A stretch of DNA of 64,000 nucleotides from contig NW_012236501.1 in NCBI RefSeq assembly GCF_000787575.1, positions 1,900-65,899 of the forward strand. Direction: 5' to 3'. Position numbers and translations under genes: made by a program. Shown piece after piece: positions 34,302 through 45,533 of the stretch. Below the pieces are notes generated by a model. That model was not told the DNA's origin and did not search any database. It was given only the letters and a program-made list of their open reading frames with translations. The DNA is from Acytostelium subglobosum LB1. Lineage: Eukaryota > Evosea > Eumycetozoa > Acytosteliales > Acytosteliaceae. Positions within the stretch are counted from its first letter, which is position 1. Every line of letters begins with the position of its first letter.

Positions 34302-34967
34302 ATGGCTGACAATTCATTAACTATCAAGGTCACCTACAACGGTGATACTAGAAGAATGTATGTAGAAAACAATATGATGCTCTCAGTTTCAAGATCATCA
34401 CCATATGAATACTAACAAGCATTATTACATATTAGTACCTTTGAACGATACCCATCATTCCAGGAACTCTTTCAAACCTTGAAGAATCTCTTCACCCTCG
34501 CCGCCCTCACTCTCAAGTACACTGATGATGATGGAGACTTGATCTCAATCACCAGTGAGCTCGAGTTGAAGGAGGCCATCTCTCTGGTCAGCCAGAAGAC
34601 CCCAAGACTCTTGAGGCTGACTGTGTTGTCCAAGGATAGCCCAGCACAGCAACCAGCACCAACCCCTGAAGCCTTTTCTCAACAGGGCAACAACAACCAG
34701 TTTGATCTCTCTGGTTTGCTCAGCTCCATCCTCGGTTCTGATGCTTTCACTGCCCAGCAACAGCAGCAGCAGCGCCCATGTGCCAACATGTTTGGATGTT
34801 CCCCTCAGAGCCCAAACCAGCAGGAGAACATCAAGAAGGACATCAACTCCTTGCTCCAGCACTTTGGTCAGGAGAACAATCCTATGATGTTCCTCAACAT
34901 GATGAAGCCATTCTTTGGTGCTGGTGGCATGTGCAAGAACTTCAATGAGACCAACAACCCATGCAGC

Positions 34968-35012
<45 letters not shown>

Positions 35013-36056
35013 ACTTGCAGCAACAACAACGCCCCATCTGAGGACAAGAAGGAGGGTCCAGTTGAGCATGTTGGTGTCAAGTGTGACGGTTGTGATTCCA
35101 ACATCTTTGGAATTCGCTACAAGTGCACTGTCTGCTTCAACTATGACCTTTGCTCCGAGTGTGAGCAGAAGGGAGAGTCGGTTCATCCAGCATCCCACCC
35201 ATTGCTCAAGATCACCACCCCAGCCAACCATGGCTCCTTCCCAAGACACTGCCCAGGCCGTCCACGTGGTCCATGGTGTCAAAAGAACAAGCATCTTGCC
35301 CGCTTTGTCTCTGACATCACCGTCAAGGATGGTTCCATCTTTGCCCCTGGTGCCAACTTCACCAAGATCTGGCGCCTAAGGAACGACGGCCGTGACGCTT
35401 GGCCAGAGAACTCCACCCTTACCTGGATCAGCGGTGACCGTTTGGGTTCCCCAGAGGGACTCACTGTTGAGCCCATCTTGCCAGGCCAGGACATTGACAT
35501 TGCCGTCAACTTGGTTGCCCCAGCTGCCCCAGGCCGCTACATTGGCTACTGGAAGCTCTTCACTCCAGAGGGACTTGGCTTTGGCCAGCGCATGTACGTT
35601 GACATCTACGTAGTCAACGACGGCGAGGAGAAGAATGATAACAAGGTTCAACAGCCTTCAACTGTTGACAACATCCCAGCCAAGTCTGAGGAGGTCGTTG
35701 CTGTCCAGCAACAACAGGAGCAAGAGGAGGAGGAGGACAAGCCAAGACTCGAGGAGGACTTCACTGAGATTGCTGTTGAGCAACCATTGGTCGCCTCTGA
35801 CTGCCAGCCATTGTTGTCGCCAAATGCCCCAGCTCACGTCCAAGTCCCAGCCCAGTTGTTGGTCCCAGTCGTTGAGCAGCAACAGGCTCCAGCTGAGGCC
35901 CAGGTTGCTGCCGATCCAATTGAGGACAAGAAGAAGGCCTGTGTTGCTACCCTTGTCTCTATGGGATTCGGACAACTTCCCCAGCTCCCAAGTCTCATCA
36001 AGAAGTTTGACTACAACGTCGAGATGATCTTGGAGCACCTCCTCAACCATCATTAA
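34302..36056 (+). CDS. nbr1: NBR1-like selective autophagy receptor
   Basis: Two exons (34302-34357 and 34436-36056) give 558 residues. In order: PB1 domain (1-85; TIKVTYNGDTRRI, then YTDDDGDLISITSELELKEA), Gln/Asn-rich spacer with an Asn tract at about 34970-35010, ZZ zinc finger about 228-280 (VKCDGCDSNIFGIRYKCTVC), the NBR1 four-tryptophan (FW) domain about 300-410 (IWRLRNDGRDAWPENSTLTW, GRYIGYWKLFTPEG), an LIR-like EEDFTEI near residue 460, and a C-terminal UBA (LVSMGFGQLPQLPSLIKKF). This is the ancestral NBR1 plan: cargo ubiquitin binding by UBA, polymerisation by PB1, ATG8 binding by LIR. Only one UBA is visible. Confidence 0.93.
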
Positions 36057-36254
36057 GATGATTCCAATAACCGGTCAACCAAGTGTCGATCTCTAGCTTT
36101 CATCTAATCCATCCTTCAAGGATCAATCAATCAAACAAATAATCCAATCAAACAACTAAAACAGACAACAATAATAATAAAGAATAACAAACTGATAACC
36201 AAGTATTAATATGTAGTGCATGCTTGATTGATTACAATCCAATGAATATAACCA

Positions 36255-37293
36255 TTATAATAGTTTAAATATATCTTTGAAACGTCCATTGTTGACACTG
36301 GTTGTACTCCAGGCTGCAGTGATATAGAGGAGACTGGCAAAGACATTGAAATAGTTTGTCCAAGGGAGGTATTCCATCACCGCCGCCAGATATAATGAAT
36401 ATGTGGTACTACAGATAAGACCAGTCTGTCTCTTCCAAGCACTGTTCCTGGTCAACAAAAAGGTGGAGAAGAAGAATATCCAACTCTTTCTCGCAGCATT
36501 GGAAATGGCCTCCAACATGAACAACAGAATATGATTCTTTGACTCTTGCTGCCCACTCAAAGCAGGCACCATGACGTGCAACAGTCTGAGTTTCTTCTGT
36601 CTGCCTATATACATCAGTATCCTTGAAATGCTAACCCAAATGCCTGTTGATATATCAACTTATAAGTTAGACTTGTCTCTTATCTTGTTGTCTGTTGTTT
36701 CCTTACCTAACAGGAATGTAGAGGTGATCAATACTCGTCTAGAGTACTTCAGACCCCAATTGTTGCTGTTTCCTTGTAGCTCCTCCATCTCTGATACCTT
36801 CTTTTTCAATTGCTCAACCTCTAGCAGTATCATCTGAAGTTGTGATTCTAATCTATTTACAATATCCACTTGAAGAAGTTGATGTGCATGTCAGGTTAAA
36901 CAACACTTGTCCTGTCCCCTATATATCTACCTGAGGTATCATACCATTATTCTTTGTTTGATCGTTGTTGTTTCCATTGGTACCATTGAGATTAAATTGT
37001 TGTAGTTGTTGTTGTTGATGCTGTTGTTGTTGTTGTTGCAATAAGTACTGTTTGAATGGTGTATTATAATTGGTGTATAGTTGAGGTGATACTAATGGAT
37101 GATGTTGTTGTGATTGTGAATGTTGTTGTTGATGCTGTTGTTGTTGATGCTGTTGTCCTTGATATTGTACAGGTAGGTTTAGATTGAAAGGAGTACTCTT
37201 ACTCCTCTTCATATCGCTGAATGGATTCAGAGGTATGTTACTAGTGGATGAGACAGCTGTATACATCCCTGTATCATTGCTTCTCTCATTCAT
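36255..37293 (-). CDS. unrecognised Gln-rich, coiled-coil multipass membrane protein
   Basis: Three exons (37293-36945, 36868-36707, 36643-36255) give 299 residues. The first 115 residues are polar and Gln-rich, with LNPFSDMKRSKSTPF (an NPF motif, which EH domains bind) near the start. A short coiled coil follows (RLESQLQMILLEVEQLKKKV). The second half has about four hydrophobic segments (LLGIWVSISRILMYIG; ILLFMLEAISN; IFFFSTFLL; TTYSLYLAAVMEYLPW; FNVFASLLYITAAW), so it is probably an endomembrane protein with a cytosolic N terminus. Splice sites were chosen by phase: donor at 36944 and acceptors at 36869 and 36644. I recognise no family. Confidence 0.7.
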
Positions 37294-37367
37294 GATTAGA
37301 ATGTTATCTGATTAAATGTGTACACAACAAGTTTGGATGAGATAAATGATTAATTGCAATTGACTTG

Positions 37368-37435
37368 CTGGGGGGTGGTTTGATGGCGATTGTGAAGGGG
37401 TTTAGTCCCACCACCGGGAAACTCATCGGCCCCAG
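37368..37435. other. G/C-rich nested inverted repeat, possible structured RNA or regulatory hairpin
   Basis: Two nested perfect stems are visible: ctgggg (37368-37373) with ccccag (37430-37435), and directly inside it ggtggt (37374-37379) with accacc (37410-37415). A small ggg/ccc pair lies in the loop. The block is much more G/C-rich than the surrounding spacer and sits 75-140 bp upstream of the membrane-protein start codon. No known RNA family could be matched by eye. Confidence 0.4.
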
Positions 37436-37482
37436 ACATGTGATTGATCAATCTTATAAAGATATATCAAATATTATTATTA

Positions 37483-38271
37483 TTATTTATTACCATTGGT
37501 AATGGTGTTTGGCTCTGGTGAGCTTTCCAGAAGGGAGACTGCTGAATCGAGTGCAACTTCCAACATACGGTATGTGCCCTGGTGAACGACCTCTCTGTTT
37601 GGCTCGTACTTCTCTGTGATCTCGCGCTCAAAGATGTAGTTGTCAATATTTACACAGCATCCTGCACGAATTCCTCTGAGACTGGAAACAATGAACAGAA
37701 TCGACGCCTCCATCTCGATAGCGAGCACACGCGAGCGTGCCCACAGCTTGTTGTGATTGCCCAGAGGGCCGTCAAAGAAGTGTCCCACTGTCGTGATGAT
37801 TCCAACTCCATAGTTGATCTCGGGCACCTTCTTGGCGCTGTCGATCAGTGCCTGGACAACCTCATGGTCGGCCAACGCAGGGTAGCCAAGTGGAACCAGT
37901 CCCTCGCTGACACCATCACCACGCACTGCACCAGTGGCAATGACCAGTGAACCCTCGCGGTAGCGTGGGTCGAATGAGCCGGCAGTTCCAGCACGGATGA
38001 TTGTGGTAACACCGGCCTGGATGAGCTCCTCAAAGCAGACGCTGGCGCCACCACCGCCAATGCCGTGGGACATGACGATCAGCTCTATGTCCTTCCATGT
38101 GCCCTGGTAGCAGTGGTACTCGCGCACGGCACAGATAAGACGGGAGTTCTTCATCAATTTCTCAGAGACGAGCTTGGCGCGGTTGGGGTCTCCGACAACG
38201 ACGCATGAGCGTGGAAGCTTTCCAATTGGCAACGAACAAATCGGTGTGGTCTTAATATCCATTGTATGCAT
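37483..38271 (-). CDS. nucleoside phosphorylase, uridine/purine phosphorylase family 1
   Basis: A single exon encodes 262 residues. VVVGDPNRAKLVSEKLM binds phosphate, SHGIGGGGASVCFEELI and IIRAGTAGSFDP are the family glycine-rich loops, and VLAIEMEASILFIVSSLRG is the EMEA/EMES ribose-binding region near the C terminus. The length and the GDPxR start match NP-I hexamers such as uridine phosphorylase. Uridine versus purine preference cannot be decided by eye; the missing QxR uracil-binding motif makes uridine phosphorylase uncertain. A second in-frame ATG three codons later (MDIKTTP) is an equally possible start. The enzyme would salvage nucleosides by phosphorolysis in the cytosol. Confidence 0.85.
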   Translation of the reverse strand: MHTMDIKTTPICSLPIGKLPRSCVVVGDPNRAKLVSEKLMKNSRLICAVREYHCYQGTWKDIELIVMSHGIGGGGASVCFEELIQAGVTTIIRAGTAGSFDPRYREGSLVIATGAVRGDGVSEGLVPLGYPALADHEVVQALIDSAKKVPEINYGVGIITTVGHFFDGPLGNHNKLWARSRVLAIEMEASILFIVSSLRGIRAGCCVNIDNYIFEREITEKYEPNREVVHQGTYRMLEVALDSAVSLLESSPEPNTITNGNK

Positions 38272-39147
38272 TCACAATGTATGTGCTATCTATATATCTG
38301 TCTGTATATGATGATGATGTTGATATCTGTTTGTGTTGGGGGAGCTGGATGTTCTGTATGTATCCTAGCTAGTTGTTGTTATATATATATATATTGTACA
38401 GTATATATAATCTATCTATCTATCTATCTAAACTCTAATCGATGAGGAATACAGAGTCAATAAAGTGTTTATGAGTGATTATATATGATGTGATGAATGA
38501 TTGATTAGAAAGAGAGAGTGAATGAGTGTGTAGGGGAGGTCAAGAAGGAGGAATAAGGAGAGATTGAATGAAGGCAGAGTTACAAATCTCTAACAAATTA
38601 ATGGTGATTTTAATTATGATGACGATCAATGTTGATGACGATCAATGTCAGTATCGCAACTGCAGTAAGCAGCCACACTGACTGACTGACAACTGATCGA
38701 CTGCAGTCAGTGTGGCACACCCCCATCGTCGTTGTTGTTGTGTTGTTGGAGATTGGAAATTTAAGTCACGTGTTATGTGTTTGTGTGTGATAGTGAGGGA
38801 TGGACATGACATGGTGGATATGATTGTTTGTGTGTTGTTAGATGTTATACCTTTAAATAATAATAGTGTTTGAATAGTAATAATGTCTTTCTGTCTGTCT
38901 CTCGTATGTAATTGTATGATGTTGTTGAAACAAAACAGTTGGTCTATTCCATTCAATGAGACGATTCTTCTTCCTTCACCCCATTGGGTAAAGGGAACTT
39001 GGTGTTTTGAACGATAATTAAATTAAAAAAAATGAATGAAAAAATCTTTTGATCTTGATCTCGACTCGAAGTGTCGTTTGTACCAGTGGTGCGGCTCACT
39101 CGTGACCCAAGCTCGGGTCACAAGTCATCGTCGTTCGTAACCAAACT
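38272..39147. other. intergenic region with simple repeats and a strong hairpin
   Basis: An 876-bp spacer between the XPF stop and the phosphorylase start. It contains TA and (ATCT)n runs near 38380-38430, a 13-bp perfect hairpin described separately, and T/G-rich DNA. The open frame at 38648-38956 on the minus strand shows no family resemblance. A/T-rich DNA up to 38272 should include the phosphorylase promoter. Confidence 0.5.
38672..38716. other. 13-bp perfect inverted repeat with 19-nt loop
   Basis: gccacactgactg at 38672-38684 is the exact reverse complement of cagtcagtgtggc at 38704-38716. The loop itself repeats actg words. It lies in non-coding DNA about 400 bp upstream of the phosphorylase gene and 430 bp behind the XPF gene. 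It could be a small RNA stem, a terminator-like structure or a protein-binding palindrome. Confidence 0.6.
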
Positions 39148-42050
39148 TTATTTGGTGGTGCCATTGTTCCTGGTTGAAGATGAGCCATGGACATGGTTGA
39201 AGAAATCGAAGAGCTGTCTCCCACACTCGCTTGATCCCAACAGGTTACAGAGTTCTTCTAACGATTGTTGAGCCAGCTGGTGAAGGTCTCGCACGCCATC
39301 CATCACCCGTTTGATATTCAGCTCAGTGATACCTGGTAGCTTTCGAAGTACATCCTGTGGTCCATAATGATAGTTGGTTCCGCCTCCGCCGCCACCATTG
39401 GAGGCATCATTCTCCTCAGGTACCTCCTTGATGGCATCTGGATCAGGTTCAACGTTGCCCTTCTTAAGTCGTTTGTAGATGCCCACCGTCGAGTATGCTG
39501 AGCGCGACCAGAGAATCCGCAGACGTGGGAACGCTCTGGCCAGTTGCACCAACTTGCTTGACAGTGAGTACTGCGATATGTATGGAAGGTGCGGTTCCTC
39601 TGGGGTCATCAGTGATGTGAACGGTTGGTTGTTGTCGTACTCGATCAGTAGCACTGGATTGCGGTACAGTCTGGACATGGCTTCGATCTGGGCATAGAGT
39701 CTACCCGACTGGAACGATCCAACCAGATCTGGAATGGACTTTCTCTCGATGGCAATCGAAGGTGTGATGACATAGTCGCCAGACTCTAGTGACTTTGGTA
39801 CGATCTCAAAGCCTGCTCCTTGGAGTGCCACTGGAAGAGAGCTCTTGAACTCGTGTGAGTCAACGATCACCTTTTGCTTGGTGGTCGGAACCAGTGATCT
39901 CCGTCCACCTGCCCTGCTGTTACCCCAGAGCTGCTCATCGGTTGTGTCATTTACCATGAGCTCATTGACCGTTTGGTCATCGACGTTCTCAGAGACGTTC
40001 AACACCAGCTTGCTCTTCTCGTATATCAACTTTTCGAATGATTCTTGCTCGCGGTTGAGAATGGAGACGTACTTGCGCTCCTCCATCGAATCCTTGTAGA
40101 TCATACAGTAGGTGCGAAGAATGGTGTTGGGGCTCTCGGCATTGTACACCTCAATCTGTCGGATGATGGACATGTCCATGTCGTAGACAACGATGAATCG
40201 TGGTTGTTTCTCCTCGAGGATGGACAATGAGTTGGTGATTGGATGGATGACAATGTAGGGAGGTGGCAGTATACCATAATACTCTGCCAGTTGACCAATT
40301 TCAAAGTCGCCAACTGCTTGTACATAGGCATCCTGTTCAATGGCGCTGAGTGATTGTGTTGTTGTTGTCGTTGTTGTCGTTTGATCTGTTGCCTTGATGT
40401 TGCTGTTGACAACCGATACGCCCATTGAGAATAGACTGCTACTGTTGGTGCCCTTGTCCATCTTCTTTCTGTAGTTTGTCTCTGATATCTTCTGCTTCCT
40501 CGTGGACTGTAGCTTCTTTCTTGAACTGTAACTGTATCCCTTGTTGCTTTGTGATTGTGACGATGATGACGTTGACGATGATGGATAGTTTGGTTTGGTG
40601 CGGAAGGTGTAGTGATTTGAACTGGATTGTGGCTCTGAAGGTGGATACCATCGATCGTACTTTCTCTGCAACATCTGACGTCCACCAAGCGTGAGGTACT
40701 CTTGCAGCAGGTGGCATGTAGTCTCGTTCTTGACAAACACAAGGACAGTCTCCTGCACATCGGATTCTATGCATTGCTCATTGATCTCATCAAAGATCTC
40801 AACGAGCAGGTTCCACTTTGGATTGTCCTCCAACACAAACTCACGTTCAAATATCAGTGGTGGCATTGTGTAGGCCTGGTCCTTTGATGATGGTGATGTG
40901 GCTTGCTTTGACTTGTCTGTCTTTAGCTTCTTGTGACTCTTCTTGAGCTTCAGGACACGCTGCCTGTAGACTCGCTCACGGGCATAGCGGAACAGTGTTG
41001 TTGCCTGAGGACTGTGTATCCAGCTCTCACCAATTTCCATGTCTCTGTTGGCAATCATCTCTAGCTGTTTGAGAAAGGTGACGCAGTCGTGGCTGTTGCA
41101 GTTGTTGGAGAGCATACGTAGCTCCTTGATATTCGATATCAGATGCTTGGATCGTTTGTTGATGTCGCCCCATATCGGTTTGAGTTGGTTCTGGACCATT
41201 GAGTCAAAGCTACTAAAGAGACCATCGTCGACGTTCACTGCTGGTGCCCCGGACTTGTCCCAGTTCTTGTTCTGCTTCTGCAACTGCACCATGGCCTGCT
41301 GAATCGTTTCGAGCAGGGACTTCTCAATGTTGACCATCGACTCGGTCATTGGTGTGTGTAGCTCGAGGAGATCAAGTTGGGTCTTGTCGAGTGTGGCCTG
41401 GATCTTGGCTTGGAAGCAGGGCCACAGGTCCAGGTGATTGACTCCAAGGTACTTCATAACACGCTGCACTCGACCAATCTCCTGTGTCAAAGCGGCAGGA
41501 TCAGTAGAGAATGCCTTGACAAAGCCAGTCTTGTTTGATTGGCGATAGAGACGAATGAGAAGTGTCTCTGTCGACAGGTCAGTGATTCGATGTGCGTTGT
41601 TTACAATGATGCCCGAGATCAAGTGAGAGGGCATCCTCTTTGTCAAGAAGTCAAGTGCAAAGATTGATGCTTGAGCAAAGTAACAGCCACCCTTCTTGTA
41701 CATGTTTGACCTGTATATATAAGTAAGAGGTTAGTCGTGATCCCGGATCATAACTTATGAGTATCCAATAACACATACTTTGAGGAACCTGATTGCTCTT
41801 GATTGATCATCGTAGGTAGGTTGGCATACTTGATGCCAAAGGATAGGAGTTGTTCTGTGTAGTATACGTAGGCTTCCTGCAACGACTCGTTGATGGGGTC
41901 GAGGTAGAGTACCAAATGGTCACTGTCCGAGTATAACTTGAGGAATGCAAGAATGACATGATGCAAGCCCAGTCCCTTTGCCATCACTACGAGGCAATCA
42001 TTCTTATTAGAACAAGAAAGGTACACATCTTTATGAAAGTCAAGTGTCAT
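39148..42050 (-). CDS. ercc4: XPF/ERCC4 DNA repair endonuclease subunit
   Basis: Two exons (42050-41779 and 41710-39148) give 944 residues. The N-terminal half is the inactive helicase-like region (DCLVVMAKGLGLHH, GGCYFAQASIFALDFLTKRM, SGIIVNNAHRI). The nuclease core has VDSHEFKSSLPVAL, SGDYVITPSIAIERKSIPDL, i.e. the GDxnERKxxxD active site intact, and LLIEYD. The C terminus carries tandem helix-hairpin-helix motifs (DVLRKLPGITELNIKRVM) for ERCC1 pairing. With ERCC1 it cuts on the 5' side in nucleotide excision and crosslink repair. A Ser/Thr-rich, low-complexity insertion separates helicase and nuclease halves. The start ATG gives LDFHKDVYLSCSNKNDCLVVMA, matching the family beginning. Confidence 0.94.
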
Positions 42051-42117
42051 CCTTTCACATGTTATATATATCAATGTATTATCTCTATATATATGCTGTT
42101 TATCAACAATAAACTAC

Positions 42118-42199
42118 AATTGTCAAACACTTCGAACATGTTCATTGTCTTCACACTTTGACAACAGTTCACAAAGAGGATGGTGTAAAAGTTGGAAAC
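42118..42199. repeat. copy 2 of a duplicated 5'-region segment
   Basis: This block upstream of the XPF gene resembles 16931-17014, which covers the start of the acetyltransferase gene. The order of shared words is the same on the same strand and small indels separate them. The acetyltransferase ATG has an equivalent here (42145, minus strand) but the frame after it does not continue as that gene. Confidence 0.65.
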
Positions 42200-42248
42200 A
42201 GGGATATATTCCTGTTGTTGGACATTGTTATTGACAGGTTGATTAGTA

Positions 42249-43646
42249 TTACATCCTTTTGACCATGGTTGCATCGAGTTGCTTCAGATTGGGGAACATG
42301 TTGATAAATATCCTACGATACTGTTGATGCTGAGCAACTGGATTCCTCTCAAAGTAGAGACACGTGATTGACTTGGTAATTTGTTGTTCAATGTTATCCA
42401 TGTCATCACATTCATTGTCATTACACTATTATGGTCATTGTTGGTAAGTTAGTTCAATGAAACAAGTTGACTCTGTATATGACTAACTTACCCATAATTC
42501 TTCCAGGTTGGTCAACTTGTCAACACCAACCAGTTGTTTGATCTTGTTGGCAGAGATGTCAAGTATTTGCAAGTTGATCAATGATTGTACGCCATCCATG
42601 TTGGTGATACCATTGTGAGATAGATAGAGCTCGGTCAAGTTGGTGAGTCCTTCAAGACCATTACCAATCTCTGTCAGACGATTGCTTTGAAGACTCAGAA
42701 TAGTCAAGTTCTTCATGTGATTGACGTTCTGGATCGATGTGATTTTGTTCCTGCCCAACCAGAGTGTCTTGACATTGACTAGTTTATCAAGGTTCTTGAT
42801 CTCCTACAAGTTTTGTTTGGTTGAGATGTAAGTGACAATGCAAGCTAGTCAAGGCCTGTTCGCATTAGTTAGTAGTTACTCTAAACCTGTTTGAACCAAG
42901 CTCAAGATTGGAAAGAGTGACCAACTCTTCCAAGTTCTGCATCTCTGTGATCTTATTGTTTGCTAGATATAGTTCTTTAAGTTGTGGCATCTCCTTGGCA
43001 TGAAGGTTCTCAATGACGCGTATCTCATTGAATGAAAGGTCGAGGTATCTGTTGTGTAAGATTGGTAAGTACAACGATCATAGTGTTGATGTCCAGTTGG
43101 ATGTAAACATTGACAATAACAACATACGTAAGGTTTGGGAGGTTGTTAAGATTCTTGATTGCCTGCAGTTTGTTGTCGTAAAGGTCTAGATGTTGGAGTG
43201 AGACCAGAGTATCAACACATTCAATCTCTGCAATGAGGTTCTGTCTAAGGCATAGTTTCTACATTGATTGATTGATTGGAGCACTGATGATTAGTCAATC
43301 AAATGGATGGTCGATTGATAGATTGAATATCGATTCCTAACCTTTAAATTCACCAAGTGTGATATGTTGTCCATCCTCTTGATCTTATCATTGGTCAAGT
43401 CTATATCCTAGAGAGGGTCATCGTTGATATACACATCAGTCGGTCAGTCAGTATGCTTGTGACACTCGCTAGGCATAGTATTAGACAACATACGACGAGT
43501 GTTGCAGGCAGAGAGTATCCATCACCTATAAAGTCATGAGGTTGACCTGTAAGATCCAATATCTCATCATGCTCCACATAGTCCAATTGAGGTACCTTTG
43601 GAGCATTGTCTGTATTGTTATCGTTATTATTATTGTTGTCGTTCAT
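42249..43646 (-). CDS. ppp1r7: Sds22, protein phosphatase 1 regulatory subunit 7
   Basis: Six exons (43646-43494, 43407-43342, 43258-43128, 43048-42880, 42803-42492, 42425-42249) give 335 residues. After an Asn-rich leader the protein is a run of 22-residue Sds22-type LRRs: LQHLDLYDNKLQAIKNL, LKELYLANNKITEMQNL, LSNLELGSNRFREIKNL, LTELYLSHNGITNMDGV. The end (CLYFERNPVAQHQQYRR, then FPNLKQLDATMV) is the LRR cap specific to Sds22. It binds PP1 catalytic subunit and guides its maturation, chiefly in the nucleus. Donors were chosen to keep repeat spacing, for example gtaact after NRFR and gtatgt after the leader. The stop is 199 bp from the XPF start. Confidence 0.93.
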
Positions 43647-43808
43647 GTTGTTTATCTATTAATGTTGGTTTGGTGTTTGAAACAATGAACTTCTCACATT
43701 CCCCGCATTAATGTCAAAGTTGGGACCTCAAGGACAACCCTCAGGTTCAACTTTGTATTTGTATATAATCTTAATAATAATAATATATATTTAATTATAT
43801 AATGCGTA

Positions 43809-45045
43809 TTATTCAATGATAGAGTTGTCAATGTCACAGCTGGACTCCTTCAACTCATTGATACAGGGTGGACCATTCCAACGGTAGTATTGCACTTTGT
43901 TCTTGCCTGGATTGTCAGACTTGGTGATCAGTCCAATACTGTCCAGGATCAATGCCATGTCATACAGTCTTCTGGACTTGGCCGTCGTCAGGTAATTGTG
44001 ATACAGTTCTTTTGCATTCTTACAGGATACAGTGTCCTATATAATGAGAAGGTATGTTAGTAAGTGTTCATGTCATCACAGAGAGGAAAGAGATGGTTAC
44101 ATACATATATAAAGAATAACTTGATGAATTGCTTATATATCAAGGATAACTTGGTTGACTTTTGTTGAGATAGTGATATCTTGGTCGGTCGTGATGATGG
44201 TGAGTTGGTGACGGATGATGACGAGGAGAGGTCGAATTGGAGCTCGTGGTTGTTGTTGTTGTTGCTGTTGTGGATGTTGTGGTCGTGGTTGTGTTTGCAT
44301 CTGGCGCAGACAAACTCCTGCTCTCCAGTCAAAAAGTTGATGCTCGAGTGGAAGATCGACTCGATGCACTTGGAGATGTTGTGCATACCCAGCCAGTGGT
44401 ACGAGTTGTGGCCTCTCTTCTGGATGATTCCAATGCACTTCATCACGTGCAGGATGGAGTACATGCGCGTCAGGTCAACTCCATGCTTGAGGGCAAAGGC
44501 GTCGATGAACACTTGCTGGCTACCTCCTTCCTTGGCCATCTCGGTGTGCTCTCGGATGAAGATCTCGCAAATATCCACCAACTTCTTTGGCTTGGGTGTG
44601 GTCATGCCAGATGGTAGTGGTGTGGACTCCTCGGAGGAGTTGGCGGCCTCGGCATCAAGACGCTCCTGAGCAGCCTGTTGCATTTGCAGGAACTCTGGTG
44701 ACATCTTGAATGGCTCGTAGTAGATGTTGTCGGTCGTGGCAGCAGTGTTACATTGTTGTATATTTACAGAGTCATGGGATTCATATATCGAATCCTTGGA
44801 CAGATGCTCGGGCATTTGAACAAGTTGGGATTGTTGTTGCTTCTGCATCATATAATATTGTTGGTATTGGTACTGGAGGTATAGTTGTTTCTGGTACATC
44901 TGTTGGTAGAGTAACATTTGTTGTGTTTGTTGTTGTTGTTGAATATATTGTTGGTATTGTTGTTGGTATTGGTATTGTTGCATTTGTAGTTGTTGTTGAT
45001 ATTGTTGTTGTTGTTGTTGTGGTTGTTGTTGTTGTTGAAGCAATA

Positions 45046-45078
<33 letters not shown>

Positions 45079-45533
45079 GGATATATAGTTGTGGATTGTA
45101 CATCATCATTTGTTGTGGTTGTTGTTGTTGTTGAAGTGGAACAGCCATCAATTGTTGTTGTAGATGATACTGTTGGAGTAGTTGTTGGTTTTGTAGTTGG
45201 ATGTTGTTGACTGCCTCAGACATTGTGGAGCATGATTCAATTAGGGAGTTGGAATCCTCCTCGGGGTCGGACAACAGGAAGGACTCGGGCGAGATCTCAA
45301 CCAAACATGGATTGGCTGGTGCATAGGGATGCCATGGTGGGCAGGGTCTGGCAGGGTGAGGTCTCAAGTTTCTCCATCTTTATAAAACTAGGAGTGGCAG
45401 AGCCTGGCATTGACTCGCCCTTTAGAGACATTAATGGTGAGCCTTCACAAGAGGCGTATACTACAGTCGGTGTGTTGGGTGCCTGTTGCTCGAACTGTTC
45501 GGACAAAAAGTTGGACAACTCAATGCTTTCCAT
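43809..45533 (-). CDS. atypical E2F-like transcription factor with two DNA-binding domains
   Basis: The model has a large 5' exon (45533-44105) and a last exon (44036-43809). The 3' exon codes a winged helix: KSRRLYDMALILDSIGLI, then YYRWNGP, close to E2F. A more degenerate copy lies upstream near 44340-44560 (DLTRMYSILHVMKCIGIIQK, then HNSYHWLGM). Two tandem winged helices and no dimerisation domain are the plan of E2F7/8 and plant DEL proteins, which repress cell-cycle genes as monomers. Between start and domains lies a very long Gln-rich tract (about 44830-45210). The N-terminal 75 residues are in another frame than the rest: near 45300 either one base is wrong or a 91-nt intron (donor gttgag, acceptor gaggcag) must be spliced. 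Confidence 0.75.
44830..45210. repeat. CAA/CAG trinucleotide-rich tract coding a Gln-rich region
   Basis: On the coding (minus) strand the segment is almost wholly caa with some cag, tat and atg codons, giving long runs of Gln with Tyr and Met. It is inside the E2F-like gene and in frame. Confidence 0.9.

Noticed and set aside
34545-35294. 249-codon open frame on the minus strand inside the NBR1-like gene
   Set aside because: The plus strand codes PB1, ZZ and FW domains over the same bases; the reverse frame has only Val/Leu runs from the Asn repeat.
37368-37440. Resemblance to a hammerhead ribozyme core on the minus strand (ccgatgag followed by a stem and ctaaac)
   Set aside because: Two invariant core positions differ (CUGAUGA and GAAA are not intact) and the stems are not arranged as in a hammerhead.
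42071-42274. Open frame upstream of XPF as an extra XPF exon
   Set aside because: It does not join XPF in phase without a stop, and the ATG at 42050 already gives the conserved start of the family.
44710-45210. 166-codon Val-rich open frame opposite the E2F-like gene
   Set aside because: It is the complement of the Gln tract; no protein of this kind is expected.
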